64,000 bases of DNA from NCBI RefSeq assembly GCF_010727325.1, contig NZ_AP022565.1, positions 5,084,001 to 5,148,000 on the forward strand, written 5' to 3'. Position 1 is the stretch's first letter; every line of letters begins with the position of its first letter. The notes under the pieces were generated by a model, which saw only the letters and a program-made list of their open reading frames with translations, did not search any database and had not been told where the DNA came from. This document shows, one piece after another, positions 55,156 through 63,532 of the stretch. Origin of the DNA: Mycolicibacterium alvei. Its GTDB lineage: Bacteria > Actinomycetota > Actinomycetes > Mycobacteriales > Mycobacteriaceae. A program made the position numbers and the translations under genes.

Positions 55156-56934
55156 ATGACCGACCAGAAATCGGGCACCAGGAGCAGCGTCGGCCTACTC
55201 GACCTGGCCAGCCAGGTACCCGGTCTGCTGCTGGATGCGCCGGTCATCGCACGGGGTGTGCTCACCGGAATGATGGCTCGTCCGACCGCCAAGACCTCGA
55301 TCGGCAAGGTGTTCCAGGAGCGGGCCGCCCAGTATGCCGACCGGGTATTCCTCAAGTTCGGCGACGAACGCATCACCTACCGCGAGGCCAACGAGACCGT
55401 CAACCGGTATGCGGCCGTCTTGGCCGCGAAGGGCGTCGGGCACGGCGACGTGGTCGGCGTGATGCTGCGTAACTCGACCGACGCGGTGTTGTTGATGCTC
55501 GCGATCGTCAAGTGCGGCGCCGTGGCCGGCATGCTCAACTACCACCAGCGCGGCAAGGTGCTGGCGCACAGTTTCGGATTGCTCGGCGCCACTGCCGTGG
55601 TGGCCGAGTCCGACCTGATCGAGCCCGTCATCGAGTGCGGAGCCGAGGTCAACGGGCTGATCACGGTCGAGGAACTGCGACGGTTGGCGGCCACCGCGCC
55701 CATTTCGAACCCCGCCAGTGCGTCGGCCGTCCTGGCCAAGGACAAGGCGTTCTACATCTTCACCTCGGGCACCACCGGTATGCCCAAGGCCAGTGTGATG
55801 ACGCACTACCGCTGGTTGCGGGCCCTGGCCGGGTTCGGGGGCCTCGGGCTGCGGTTGCGCAGCGACGACACCCTGTACTGCTGCCTGCCGCTTTACCACA
55901 ACAACGCCCTGACCGTCTCGGTCGGTTCGGCGCTGAACTCGGGCGCGGCGCTGGCCCTTGGCAAGTCGTTCTCGGCGTCGCGGTTCTGGGACGAGGTCAT
56001 CGCCTACGACGCGACCGCGTTCGCCTACATCGGCGAGATCTGCGGCTACCTGCTCAACCAGCCGCCCAAGCCGACCGACCGCGCCCACAAGGTCCGCGTC
56101 ATCGTCGGCAACGGGCTGCGACCGGCCATCTGGGACGAGTTCACCCAGCGATTCGGCATCCAGCGGGTGTGCGAGTTCTACGCCGCCAGCGAGGGCAACA
56201 CCGCCTTCGTCAACGTTTTCAACGTCTCGAAATCCACCGGCATCTGCCCGAGCCCGGTCGCCTTCGTCGAGTTCGACGCCGACAGTGGCGAGCCGACTCG
56301 TGGAGCCGACGGCCGGCTGCGCAAGGTCAAGCGCGGCGAGCCCGGCCTGATGCTGTCCAAGATCAACGCACTGCAGCCGTTCGACGGTTACACCGACAAG
56401 GCCGCCAGCGAGAAGAAGCTGGTCCGCGACGCCTTCAAGGAAGGTGACGTCTGGTTCAACACCGGCGACCTGATGCGCTCGCAGGGGCTGGGCCACGCCG
56501 CGTTCGCGGACCGGCTCGGTGACACCTTCCGGTGGAAAGGCGAGAACGTGGCCACCACCGAGGTCGAGGCCGCGCTCGCCGGGCACCCGGCCGTCGACGA
56601 GTGCACCGTGTTCGGGGTGGAGGTGCCCGGTGCGGGCGGCCGCGCCGGCATGGCGGCCCTGCAGCTCAAGGCCGGCCACGAGTTCGACGGCAACGAGGTC
56701 GCCGACGCGTTCCACGCGCACCTGCCGCCCTATGCCGTGCCGCTGTTCGTCCGCGTCGTCTCCGAACTGGCGCACACCTCGACGTTCAAGAGCCAGAAGG
56801 TCGACCTGCGCAAACAGGGCTACGGATCGGATATCAAGGATCCGCTGTACGTGTTGGCCGGCCGTGAGGAGGGCTACGTGCCCTTCTACCCCGAATACCC
56901 CGACGAAGTGACGGCCGGTAAGCGGCCCAAGTAA
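55156..56934 (+). CDS. fadD6: long-chain acyl-CoA synthetase FadD6
   Basis: A 592-residue AMP-forming ligase of the very-long-chain/FATP-like group. Motifs are FIFTSGTTGMPKASV-like IFTSGTTGMPKASVMTHYRW near residue 195, YAASEGNTAF near 345, VWFNTGDLMRSQGLG near 432 and the C-terminal TSTFKSQKVDLRKQGY with the catalytic Lys. FadD6 in mycobacteria activates long fatty acids for uptake and storage. ATG at 55156 follows GGGGGAC. It belongs to the conserved LOG-fadD6-folP2-gpgS run. FolP2 follows after 39 bases. Confidence 0.93.
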   Translation: MTDQKSGTRSSVGLLDLASQVPGLLLDAPVIARGVLTGMMARPTAKTSIGKVFQERAAQYADRVFLKFGDERITYREANETVNRYAAVLAAKGVGHGDVVGVMLRNSTDAVLLMLAIVKCGAVAGMLNYHQRGKVLAHSFGLLGATAVVAESDLIEPVIECGAEVNGLITVEELRRLAATAPISNPASASAVLAKDKAFYIFTSGTTGMPKASVMTHYRWLRALAGFGGLGLRLRSDDTLYCCLPLYHNNALTVSVGSALNSGAALALGKSFSASRFWDEVIAYDATAFAYIGEICGYLLNQPPKPTDRAHKVRVIVGNGLRPAIWDEFTQRFGIQRVCEFYAASEGNTAFVNVFNVSKSTGICPSPVAFVEFDADSGEPTRGADGRLRKVKRGEPGLMLSKINALQPFDGYTDKAASEKKLVRDAFKEGDVWFNTGDLMRSQGLGHAAFADRLGDTFRWKGENVATTEVEAALAGHPAVDECTVFGVEVPGAGGRAGMAALQLKAGHEFDGNEVADAFHAHLPPYAVPLFVRVVSELAHTSTFKSQKVDLRKQGYGSDIKDPLYVLAGREEGYVPFYPEYPDEVTAGKRPK

Positions 56935-56973
56935 GCAGGAGCGCCCAGCTCCGCGCCGATATCTACGCCTGGG

Positions 56974-57945
56974 TTGTCGATCGTGTCGGGCGACGACCAA
57001 AAGGTAGAAAAAGGCGCGGAAGCTGGCGCGGATACTGCCGCGCACGCGGCACCAGGCACTATGGAGGGCGTGTTGTCGACGTTCTGCGGGCGCCCGGTTG
57101 CGGGTGACCGTGCGCTGATCATGGCGATCGTCAACCGGACGCCGGACTCGTTCTACGACCGTGGGGCCACCTTCACCGACGAGGCCGCCAAGGCTGCCGT
57201 CGCCCGGGTGGTCGCCGAGGGAGCCGACGTCATCGACGTGGGCGGGGTCAAAGCCGGCCCGGGCAGCACGGTCGACGCCGACGAGGAGATCGCCCGCGTC
57301 GTGCCGTTCATCGAATGGCTGCGCAGCGCCTATCCCGACCAGTTGATCAGCGTCGACACCTGGCGCGCCACGGTCGCCAAACAAGCCTGCGCGGCCGGGG
57401 CCGACCTGATCAACGACACCTGGGCGGGTGCGGATCCGGGGCTACCCGAGGTGGCCGCCGAGTTCGGTGCCGGCCTGGTGTGCTCGCACACCGGCGGTGC
57501 GGCGCCGCGCACCCGGCCGTTCCGGGTCAACTACGGGATCACCGAACGCGGCGTCGTCGACGACGTCATCGCCGAGGTGACCGCCGCGGCCGAGCGGGCG
57601 GTAGCAACCGGCGTATCGCGCGACCGGATCCTGATCGACCCGACCCATGATTTTGGTAAAAACACTCATCACGGTCTTAGTTTGTTGCGTCACGTAAAAG
57701 ATCTTGTTAAGACCGGATGGCCAGTCCTGATGGCGCTGAGCAACAAGGATTTTGTCGGGGAGACTCTGGGTGTGGATCTGACCGAACGCCTGGAGGGCAC
57801 CCTGGCCGCGACGGCACTGGCCGCCGCGGACGGCGCCGCGATGTTCCGGGTACACGAGGTCGGACCCACGCGGCGCGTGCTGGAGATGGTCGCGTCGATC
57901 CAGGGAGTGCGGGCACCCGCACGAACAGTGAGGGGACTGGCATGA
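56974..57945 (+). CDS. folP2: FolP2, dihydropteroate synthase homolog
   Basis: A 323-residue TIM-barrel protein of the dihydropteroate synthase family. ALIMAIVNRTPDSFYDRG is a modified form of the pterin-binding motif, and SVDTWRATVAKQA and LINDTWAG follow. In mycobacteria FolP2 was reported to lack dihydropteroate synthase activity, unlike FolP1, and it is always next to gpgS. The start is uncertain: TTG at 56974, or ATG at 57061 with a shorter head. Codons 57646-57708 are strikingly AT-rich compared with the rest of the gene. The stop overlaps gpgS in ATGA. Confidence 0.9.
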   Translation: MSIVSGDDQKVEKGAEAGADTAAHAAPGTMEGVLSTFCGRPVAGDRALIMAIVNRTPDSFYDRGATFTDEAAKAAVARVVAEGADVIDVGGVKAGPGSTVDADEEIARVVPFIEWLRSAYPDQLISVDTWRATVAKQACAAGADLINDTWAGADPGLPEVAAEFGAGLVCSHTGGAAPRTRPFRVNYGITERGVVDDVIAEVTAAAERAVATGVSRDRILIDPTHDFGKNTHHGLSLLRHVKDLVKTGWPVLMALSNKDFVGETLGVDLTERLEGTLAATALAAADGAAMFRVHEVGPTRRVLEMVASIQGVRAPARTVRGLA

Positions 57946-58889
57946 CCGACCTGCTGCCTGAACTGACCGACGGAGTGGTCGGCCACCGCTGGCTGACCGA
58001 TCACAGCTGGAACCGGCCGAGCTGGACCATCGCCGAGCTCGAGGCCGCCAAGGCCGGCCGCACCGTCTCCGTGGTGCTGCCCGCCCTCAACGAGGAAGAA
58101 ACCGTCGCCTCCGTCGTCGAGACCATCACCCCGCTGCTCGGCGGACTGGTCGACGAGCTGATCGTGCTCGATTCGGGCTCCACCGACGACACCGAGATCC
58201 GCGCGGTCGCCGCCGGCGCCCGCGTCGTCAGCCGGGAAGTGGCGCTGCCCGAGATCGCGCCGCAACCCGGCAAGGGTGAGGTGCTGTGGCGGTCGCTGGC
58301 TGCCACCACCGGTGACCTGATCGCGTTCGTCGACTCCGACCTGATCGACCCCGACCCGATGTTCGTGCCCAAGCTCCTGGGCCCGCTGCTCACCGCCGAC
58401 GGGGTGCACCTGGTCAAGGGGTTCTACCGGCGGCCGCTCAAGGTCAGCGGCGCCGAGGACGCCAACGGCGGCGGCCGGGTCACCGAGCTGGTGGCACGCC
58501 CGCTGCTGGCCTCGCTGCGCCCCGAGCTGAACTGCGTGCTGCAACCGCTGGGCGGCGAGTACGCGGGCACCCGCGAATTGCTGACCTCGGTGCCGTTCGC
58601 CCCCGGGTACGGCGTCGAGATCGGGCTGCTGGTCGACACCTACGACCGTCTCGGCCTGGACGCCATCGCCCAGGTGAACCTGGGAGTGCGGGCACACCGC
58701 AACCGGCCGCTGACCGAGTTGGCCTCGATGAGCCGGCAGGTCATCGCGACCCTGCTGTCCCGCTGCGGGATCGCCGATTCGGGGATGGGGCTGACGCAGT
58801 TCTACGCCGACGGCAACGACTTCACCCCGCGGGTGTCATCGGTCTCCCTGGCCGACCGCCCGCCCATGATGACCCTGCGCCCGCGCTAG
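57942..58889 (+). CDS. gpgS: glucosyl-3-phosphoglycerate synthase
   Basis: A 315-residue GT81 glycosyltransferase that joins glucose from UDP-glucose to 3-phosphoglycerate, the first step toward methylglucose lipopolysaccharide. The nucleotide-binding strand is VSVVLPALNEEETV near residue 35, and the metal motif is FVDSDLIDPDP near 130. The acceptor and catalytic part includes LKGFYRRPL-like VKGFYRRPLKVSG and ELNCVLQPLGGEYAG. ATG overlaps the folP2 stop. A palindromic element flanked by direct repeats follows the stop. Confidence 0.94.
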   Translation: MTDLLPELTDGVVGHRWLTDHSWNRPSWTIAELEAAKAGRTVSVVLPALNEEETVASVVETITPLLGGLVDELIVLDSGSTDDTEIRAVAAGARVVSREVALPEIAPQPGKGEVLWRSLAATTGDLIAFVDSDLIDPDPMFVPKLLGPLLTADGVHLVKGFYRRPLKVSGAEDANGGGRVTELVARPLLASLRPELNCVLQPLGGEYAGTRELLTSVPFAPGYGVEIGLLVDTYDRLGLDAIAQVNLGVRAHRNRPLTELASMSRQVIATLLSRCGIADSGMGLTQFYADGNDFTPRVSSVSLADRPPMMTLRPR

Positions 58890-58997
58890 TTGAGTGCCGC
58901 CTTGCACGCCGACGGTGCACTCAGATCGCGAAAACCGCTGCAAACGCGATCTGTGTGCACATTCGGTGAGTGCCGGGCCCTGCGCCCGCGCTGGTTG
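58873..58997. repeat. palindromic element flanked by 20-base direct repeats
   Basis: The end of gpgS (58873-58892) recurs at 58978-58997 with 19 of 20 identical bases. Between the copies lie TGAGTGCCG twice (58891 and 58967), TGAGTGC/GCACTCA inverted arms, and a 16-base hairpin with one mismatch: GTGCACTCAGATCGCG (58915-58930) and CGCGATCTGTGTGCAC (58945-58960). It may be a dispersed palindromic repeat inserted or duplicated here, and it can also terminate gpgS. Confidence 0.6.
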
Positions 58998-59023
58998 TCG
59001 CCTGCGTGAGGCAGTATCGAAGC

Positions 59024-59389
59024 GTGACACTGATACTGCTGTACCTGGTGGTGCTGGTTCTGGTGGCCACGGTGCTGTTCGGTCTGGGTAGCGTCATCTT
59101 CGGCCGAGGCGAGACACTGCCGCCGCTTCCCAAGGGCACCACCGCCACGGTGCTGCCCGCGTCGGGCGTCACCGGTGCGGATGTCGACGCGCTCAAGTTC
59201 GCCCAGGTGGTACGGGGCTACAAGACCAGCGAGGTGGACTGGGTGCTGGACCGGCTGGGTCGCGAACTCGACTCGGTCCGCGGGGAGCTGGCCGCAGTGC
59301 GCGCGGCCTACGGTGTGCCGGACGACGTCGAGGTCGAGGACGAGGTGTCGGCCACCGCAGGGGAAGTCCGCACGCCGGAGGAGCCATGA
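59024..59389 (+). CDS. membrane-anchored DivIVA-domain protein, Rv1209-like
   Basis: A 121-residue protein with one N-terminal membrane helix (LILLYLVVLVLVATVLFG), a short linker with PPLPKGT, and a DivIVA-type segment: VDALKFAQVVRGYKTSEVDW, then VLDRLGRELDSVRGEL, predicted coiled-coil. Such proteins attach to the membrane and may mark poles or septa. GTG at 59024 is used because the helix would otherwise have a charged, non-conserved head. The Rv1209 gene is in the same place. It overlaps tagA by four bases. Confidence 0.85.
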   Translation: MTLILLYLVVLVLVATVLFGLGSVIFGRGETLPPLPKGTTATVLPASGVTGADVDALKFAQVVRGYKTSEVDWVLDRLGRELDSVRGELAAVRAAYGVPDDVEVEDEVSATAGEVRTPEEP

Positions 59390-59970
59390 CCGACGACGGC
59401 CGCATCCGGTGTGGCTGGGCGGTCGCCTCCAGTAGCGCAGCCGCGGCTGACACGCTGTACCGCGACTATCACGACACCGAGTGGGGCCGGCCGCTGCGGG
59501 ATTCCGCTGCGTTGTTCGAGCGGATCAGCCTGGAGGCCTTCCAGAGCGGGTTGAGCTGGCTGACGATTCTGCGCAAGCGGGAGAACTTCCGGGCCGCGTT
59601 CGACGGTTTCGACGCGAACGCCGTCGCGAAGTACACCGACGACGACGTCGAGCGGTTGATGGCCGACGCGGGCATCGTGCGGAACCGGGCCAAGATCGTC
59701 GCGACCATCGCCAATGCGAGGGCGGTCACCGAACTCGACGTCGATCTGAGCGAGCTGCTGTGGTCATTCGCTCCGCCGGCCCGGGCGCGGCCCGCTGACC
59801 TGGAGCAAGTGCCTGCCGTGACCCCGGAATCCACCGCGATGGCCAAGGAACTCAAGCGCCGGGGCTTCAAATTCGTCGGCCCGACCACGGCATATGCGTT
59901 GATGCAGGCCACCGGGATGGTGGACGACCACATCGTGTCGTGCTGGGTTCCGGTGGTCGATCGAAAGTGA
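59386..59970 (+). CDS. tagA: DNA-3-methyladenine glycosylase I
   Basis: A 194-residue base-excision repair enzyme of the Tag family, removing 3-methyladenine. Marks are IRCGWAV at the N terminus (zinc Cys), YRDYHDTEWGRPL near residue 28 with a zinc His, SGLSWLTILRKREN near 58, and the C-terminal MVDDHIVSCWVP with the remaining zinc His and Cys. ATG overlaps the stop of the previous gene (ATGA). Position matches Rv1210. Confidence 0.94.
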   Translation: MTDDGRIRCGWAVASSSAAAADTLYRDYHDTEWGRPLRDSAALFERISLEAFQSGLSWLTILRKRENFRAAFDGFDANAVAKYTDDDVERLMADAGIVRNRAKIVATIANARAVTELDVDLSELLWSFAPPARARPADLEQVPAVTPESTAMAKELKRRGFKFVGPTTAYALMQATGMVDDHIVSCWVPVVDRK

Positions 59971-60132
59971 CATCGGCCGGTATCCGATGGGTCTTTGCAC
60001 ACCCACCGCAGCGGATAAGGAACAATAGGGGAAGTTCAGTAGCAGTTCAATGCCGGGTGCCGTCTACGAGTGGGCGGCTTCGGCTCAATCTGGCCCGCTG
60101 ACGCGGGTCGGCACTGTTGGAGGGAGCACTCG

Positions 60133-60300
60133 ATGGCGGCGATGAAGCCCCGGACCGGTGACGGTCCACTGGAAGCAACCAAAGAGGGGCGAGGAATCGT
60201 TATGCGAGTACCGCTGGAAGGCGGTGGCCGGCTCGTTGTCGAACTGACTCCTGACGAGGCCGCTGCGCTGGGCGACGAACTCAAGGCCGTCACCAGCTGA
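60133..60300 (+). CDS. DUF3117 small conserved protein, Rv1211-like
   Basis: A 55-residue protein, MAAMKPRTGDGPLEATKEGR, then VMRVPLEGGGRLVVELTPDE. This sequence is almost invariant in actinobacteria (DUF3117). Rv1211 has been described as a calmodulin-like protein; no EF-hand can be read in this sequence, so that label is doubtful here. ATG at 60133 has GGAGGGA eight bases ahead; an earlier in-frame start would add about 21 non-conserved residues. The 162-base gap before it holds its promoter. Confidence 0.85.
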   Translation: MAAMKPRTGDGPLEATKEGRGIVMRVPLEGGGRLVVELTPDEAAALGDELKAVTS

Positions 60301-60307
60301 TCGACTC

Positions 60308-60337
60308 GCAAGGTGTCCGCTCAGGCGGACACCTTGC
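60308..60337. terminator. perfect 13-bp hairpin between the small gene and glgM
   Basis: GCAAGGTGTCCGC (60308-60320) and its exact complement (60325-60337) enclose the loop TCAG. It begins eight bases after the DUF3117 stop and covers the last codons and the stop of the converging glgM gene, so one hairpin can terminate both. Confidence 0.75.
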
Positions 60338-61484
60338 GGTATATCTCCAGGGTCTGTTCAGCGATGTGCGCCCAGGAGAACTCCGCGATGCACCGCTGGC
60401 GTCCGGCCTCGCCGTACTTTCGGGCGGTTTCCGGCTCGGCCACCAGTGAGTTGACCGCGTCGGCCAGGCGCATCTCGAAGAAGCGCGGGTCCGTGGCGTC
60501 GTAGTGCACAAGCAGCCCGGTCTGTCGGTCGACGATGACCTCAGGGATGCCGCCGACGTCAGAGGCGACCACCGCCGTCGAACATGCCATCGCTTCCAGG
60601 TTCACGATGCCCAACGGCTCGTATACCGATGGGCACACGAAAACTGTTGCCGCAGAGAGTATTTCCCGAATCTTGTTGATCGGCAGCATTTCGCGTATCC
60701 AGAACACCCCGGTGCGGGCCCGCGCCAGCTCGGCCACCGCCGCGGACACCTCGGCCGCGATCTCGGGGGTGTCGGGGGCGCCCGCGCACAACACCAGCTG
60801 CACCTCGGGACTGAACCGGTGGGCCGCGGCCACCAGGTGAGCCACCCCCTTCTGACGGGTGATGCGCCCGACGAACGCCACGATCGGGCGGCTCAGGTCG
60901 ACCCCGAGTTCGGTGAGCACCGAGTCGACGTCGGCCGGCGGAGTCGGATACCAGACGTCGGTGTCGATGCCGTTACGCACCACGTGGACCCGGCTCGGGT
61001 CGAGAGCCGGATACGTACGCAACACGTCGTGGCGCATACCGGAACTCACCGCGATCACCGCGTCGGCGGCTTCGACTGCGGTGCGTTCCACCCACGAGGA
61101 CACCCGGTAGCCTCCGCCGAGTTGCTCGGCCTTCCATGGCCGCAGCGGCTCCAGGGAATGTGCGGTCAGCACGTGCGGTATGCCGTAGAGCAGCCCGGTC
61201 AGGTGCCCGGCCATCCCGGCATACCAGGTGTGCGAATGCACCACTGTGGCCGCCTCCGCCGAGTTGACCATGCTGAGGTCCGCGGACAGCGTCGACAGAG
61301 CCGGGTTGGCGCCGCGCAGTGCAGGATCGGCCTGCGCCACGAATGCCCCGTCACGCGGGGCACCCATGCAATGCACGTCGACGTCGCAAAGCCGACGCAA
61401 CTGTGCGACGAGTTCGGTCACATGCACACCGGCACCGCCGTACACCTCGGGTGGATATTCCCGAGTCATCATGGCCACCCGCAT
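60321..61484 (-). CDS. glgM: alpha-maltose-1-phosphate synthase (GlgA-type)
   Basis: A 387-residue GT4 glycosyltransferase, [20 protein letters not shown], which joins ADP-glucose to glucose 1-phosphate to give maltose 1-phosphate for alpha-glucan synthesis through GlgE; it also affects capsular glucan. Donor-site motifs are [18 protein letters not shown] near residue 195 and [18 protein letters not shown] near 283-300, with Glu in EPLG. ATG at 61484. It is divergent from glgC, which supplies ADP-glucose. Confidence 0.94.
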   Translation of the reverse strand: MRVAMMTREYPPEVYGGAGVHVTELVAQLRRLCDVDVHCMGAPRDGAFVAQADPALRGANPALSTLSADLSMVNSAEAATVVHSHTWYAGMAGHLTGLLYGIPHVLTAHSLEPLRPWKAEQLGGGYRVSSWVERTAVEAADAVIAVSSGMRHDVLRTYPALDPSRVHVVRNGIDTDVWYPTPPADVDSVLTELGVDLSRPIVAFVGRITRQKGVAHLVAAAHRFSPEVQLVLCAGAPDTPEIAAEVSAAVAELARARTGVFWIREMLPINKIREILSAATVFVCPSVYEPLGIVNLEAMACSTAVVASDVGGIPEVIVDRQTGLLVHYDATDPRFFEMRLADAVNSLVAEPETARKYGEAGRQRCIAEFSWAHIAEQTLEIYRKVSA

Positions 61485-61584
61485 ATCCGAGACGGTAGTA
61501 GGTCTCGGCGGGTCTAGCTATGCGCCGCAGACTTCTGTTGCCATTGGCTGGCCGCGGTGCTGGTTGGCGGATAGGTTTGGACCC

Positions 61585-62799
61585 ATGAGGGAGTTGCCAC
61601 ATGTGCTGGGCATTGTTCTGGCCGGGGGAGAGGGCAAGCGGCTGTACCCGTTGACCGCCGATCGCGCCAAGCCGGCAGTTCCCTTCGGCGGTGCCTACCG
61701 GCTGATCGACTTCGTGCTGTCCAACCTCGTCAACGCCCGCTACCTACGGATCTGCGTTCTGACGCAATACAAGTCGCATTCACTGGACCGTCACATCAGC
61801 CAGAACTGGCGCCTGTCGGGTCTGGCCGGTGAGTACATCACCCCGGTGCCGGCCCAGCAGCGGCTCGGGCCGCGTTGGTACACCGGATCGGCAGACGCGA
61901 TCTACCAGTCGCTCAACCTGATCTACGACGAAGATCCCGACTACATCATCATCTTCGGCGCCGACCACGTGTACCGCATGGATCCCGAGCAGATGCTGCG
62001 GTTCCACATCGACAGCGGGGCCGGGGCAACGGTGGCCGGCATCCGGGTGCCCCGCGCTGAGGCCAGTGCGTTCGGGTGCATCGACGCCGACGACTCCGGG
62101 CGCATCAAGGAATTCGTCGAGAAGCCCGCGGACCCGCCGGGCACGCCCGACGATCCCGAGCAGACCTTCGTGTCGATGGGCAACTACATCTTCACCACCA
62201 AGGTGCTCATCGACGCGATCCGCGCCGATGCCGACGACGACCACTCCGACCACGACATGGGCGGCGACATCATCCCGCGACTCGTGTCCGACGGAATGGC
62301 GGCGGTCTATGACTTCGACAACAACGAGGTACCCGGGGCCACCGAACGCGACCACGGCTACTGGCGCGATGTCGGCACCCTGGACGCCTTCTACGACGCA
62401 CACATGGACCTGGTGTCGGTGCACCCGGTGTTCAACCTGTACAACAAGCGCTGGCCGATCCGCGGCGAATCCGAGAACCTTGCCCCCGCCAAGTTCGTCA
62501 ACGGCGGCTCGGCACAGGAGTCGGTCGTCGGCGCCGGCAGTATCATTTCCGCGGCGTCCGTACGTAATTCGGTGTTGTCCTCCAATGTGGTGATCGACGA
62601 CGGTGCCATCGTGGAGGGAAGTGTGCTGATGCCGGGGGTGCGGATCGGCCGCGGCGCGGTGGTGCGCCACGCGATCCTGGACAAGAACGTGGTGGTGGGT
62701 CCGGGCGAGATGGTGGGCGTGGACCTCGACAAAGACCGTGAGCGGTTCGCGATCAGCGCGGGCGGCGTGGTTGCCGTCGGCAAAGGTGTGTGGATCTAG
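61585..62799 (+). CDS. glgC: glucose-1-phosphate adenylyltransferase
   Basis: A 404-residue ADP-glucose pyrophosphorylase, the length of the tuberculosis protein. The nucleotide loop [20 protein letters not shown] near residue 10-29 is intact, followed by [14 protein letters not shown], the catalytic Asp in GADHVYRMD, and EKPADPPG. A left-handed beta helix with [14 protein letters not shown] ends the protein. ATG at 61585. It shares the divergent region with glgM, and the pair makes the glucan donor path. Confidence 0.95.
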   Translation: MRELPHVLGIVLAGGEGKRLYPLTADRAKPAVPFGGAYRLIDFVLSNLVNARYLRICVLTQYKSHSLDRHISQNWRLSGLAGEYITPVPAQQRLGPRWYTGSADAIYQSLNLIYDEDPDYIIIFGADHVYRMDPEQMLRFHIDSGAGATVAGIRVPRAEASAFGCIDADDSGRIKEFVEKPADPPGTPDDPEQTFVSMGNYIFTTKVLIDAIRADADDDHSDHDMGGDIIPRLVSDGMAAVYDFDNNEVPGATERDHGYWRDVGTLDAFYDAHMDLVSVHPVFNLYNKRWPIRGESENLAPAKFVNGGSAQESVVGAGSIISAASVRNSVLSSNVVIDDGAIVEGSVLMPGVRIGRGAVVRHAILDKNVVVGPGEMVGVDLDKDRERFAISAGGVVAVGKGVWI

Positions 62800-62823
62800 C
62801 GCGTCTGGTCGTCAGTCCGGGGA

Positions 62824-63468
62824 TCACTCCCAGGGATCGACCGCGGCGCGGCGCGGCGCGGTGCTGCTGCGGGCGTTCACGCCGACCTTGGCCTCGTTCT
62901 TCCGCCTGCGCCACCGCCACAGGCGGAAGGCGCCCCAGATCAGCGCCAGCAGCGCGACGAGCACCAGTGCCGGTAGCAGGATCGCCACGAAGACCAGACC
63001 GATACTGGTGACGTCCTCGACGGTGGACAGCACCGGTGCGGCGACACCGGCGGTGGCGACGTTGGCGGCCGGTCGGACCGTCGATTTGGTCAGCGATACC
63101 ACGAGCGCGGTGACCGCGCCGATCGCCACCGGAATCCACTGGCCGGATTGGGCGAATGCGCCCGGGTCGGCGACGGCCGCGGTCGCCGACGCGGTGCCCG
63201 ACCCGAAGACGATGCCGCCCGCGGTCGGGCGGACGAAGGTCTGGATGGTGTCGTTGATCGAGTCGAGTGCGGGGATCTTGTCGGCGACCACCTCGACGAT
63301 CAGCAGGACCGCGACGATTGCCATCACCCAGCCGTTCTCCAGCCAGGACCAGCCCGCCGGCAACGACACCAGCTCGGTGAATCGCGACAACAGGCCCAGG
63401 GCCAGCAACGGGATGTAGGCGTTGAGCCCCGCCGCGGTGGCCAGGCCAAAGCCGGTCAACAGTTCCAT
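62824..63468 (-). CDS. DUF4126 membrane protein
   Basis: A 214-residue protein with about five hydrophobic helices. The family start MELLTGFGLATAAGLNAYIP and the conserved DKIPALDSINDTIQTFVRP near residue 63 mark DUF4126. A basic tail (LWRWRRRKNEAKVG) should lie in the cytoplasm. It converges with glgC at a 24-base gap without a hairpin. Function unknown. Confidence 0.88.
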   Translation of the reverse strand: MELLTGFGLATAAGLNAYIPLLALGLLSRFTELVSLPAGWSWLENGWVMAIVAVLLIVEVVADKIPALDSINDTIQTFVRPTAGGIVFGSGTASATAAVADPGAFAQSGQWIPVAIGAVTALVVSLTKSTVRPAANVATAGVAAPVLSTVEDVTSIGLVFVAILLPALVLVALLALIWGAFRLWRWRRRKNEAKVGVNARSSTAPRRAAVDPWE

Positions 63469-63532
63469 TACTGCAGTATGCGGCGAACTCGGCCCGGGCT
63501 CGGTCGGTTCGCCGTTATCCGCGCGTCGTGGC

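Noticed and set aside
55195..57384. Open frame of 729 codons antisense to fadD6 and folP2
   Set aside because: It spans two real genes and their junction and has no recognisable domain; no promoter or ribosome site was seen.
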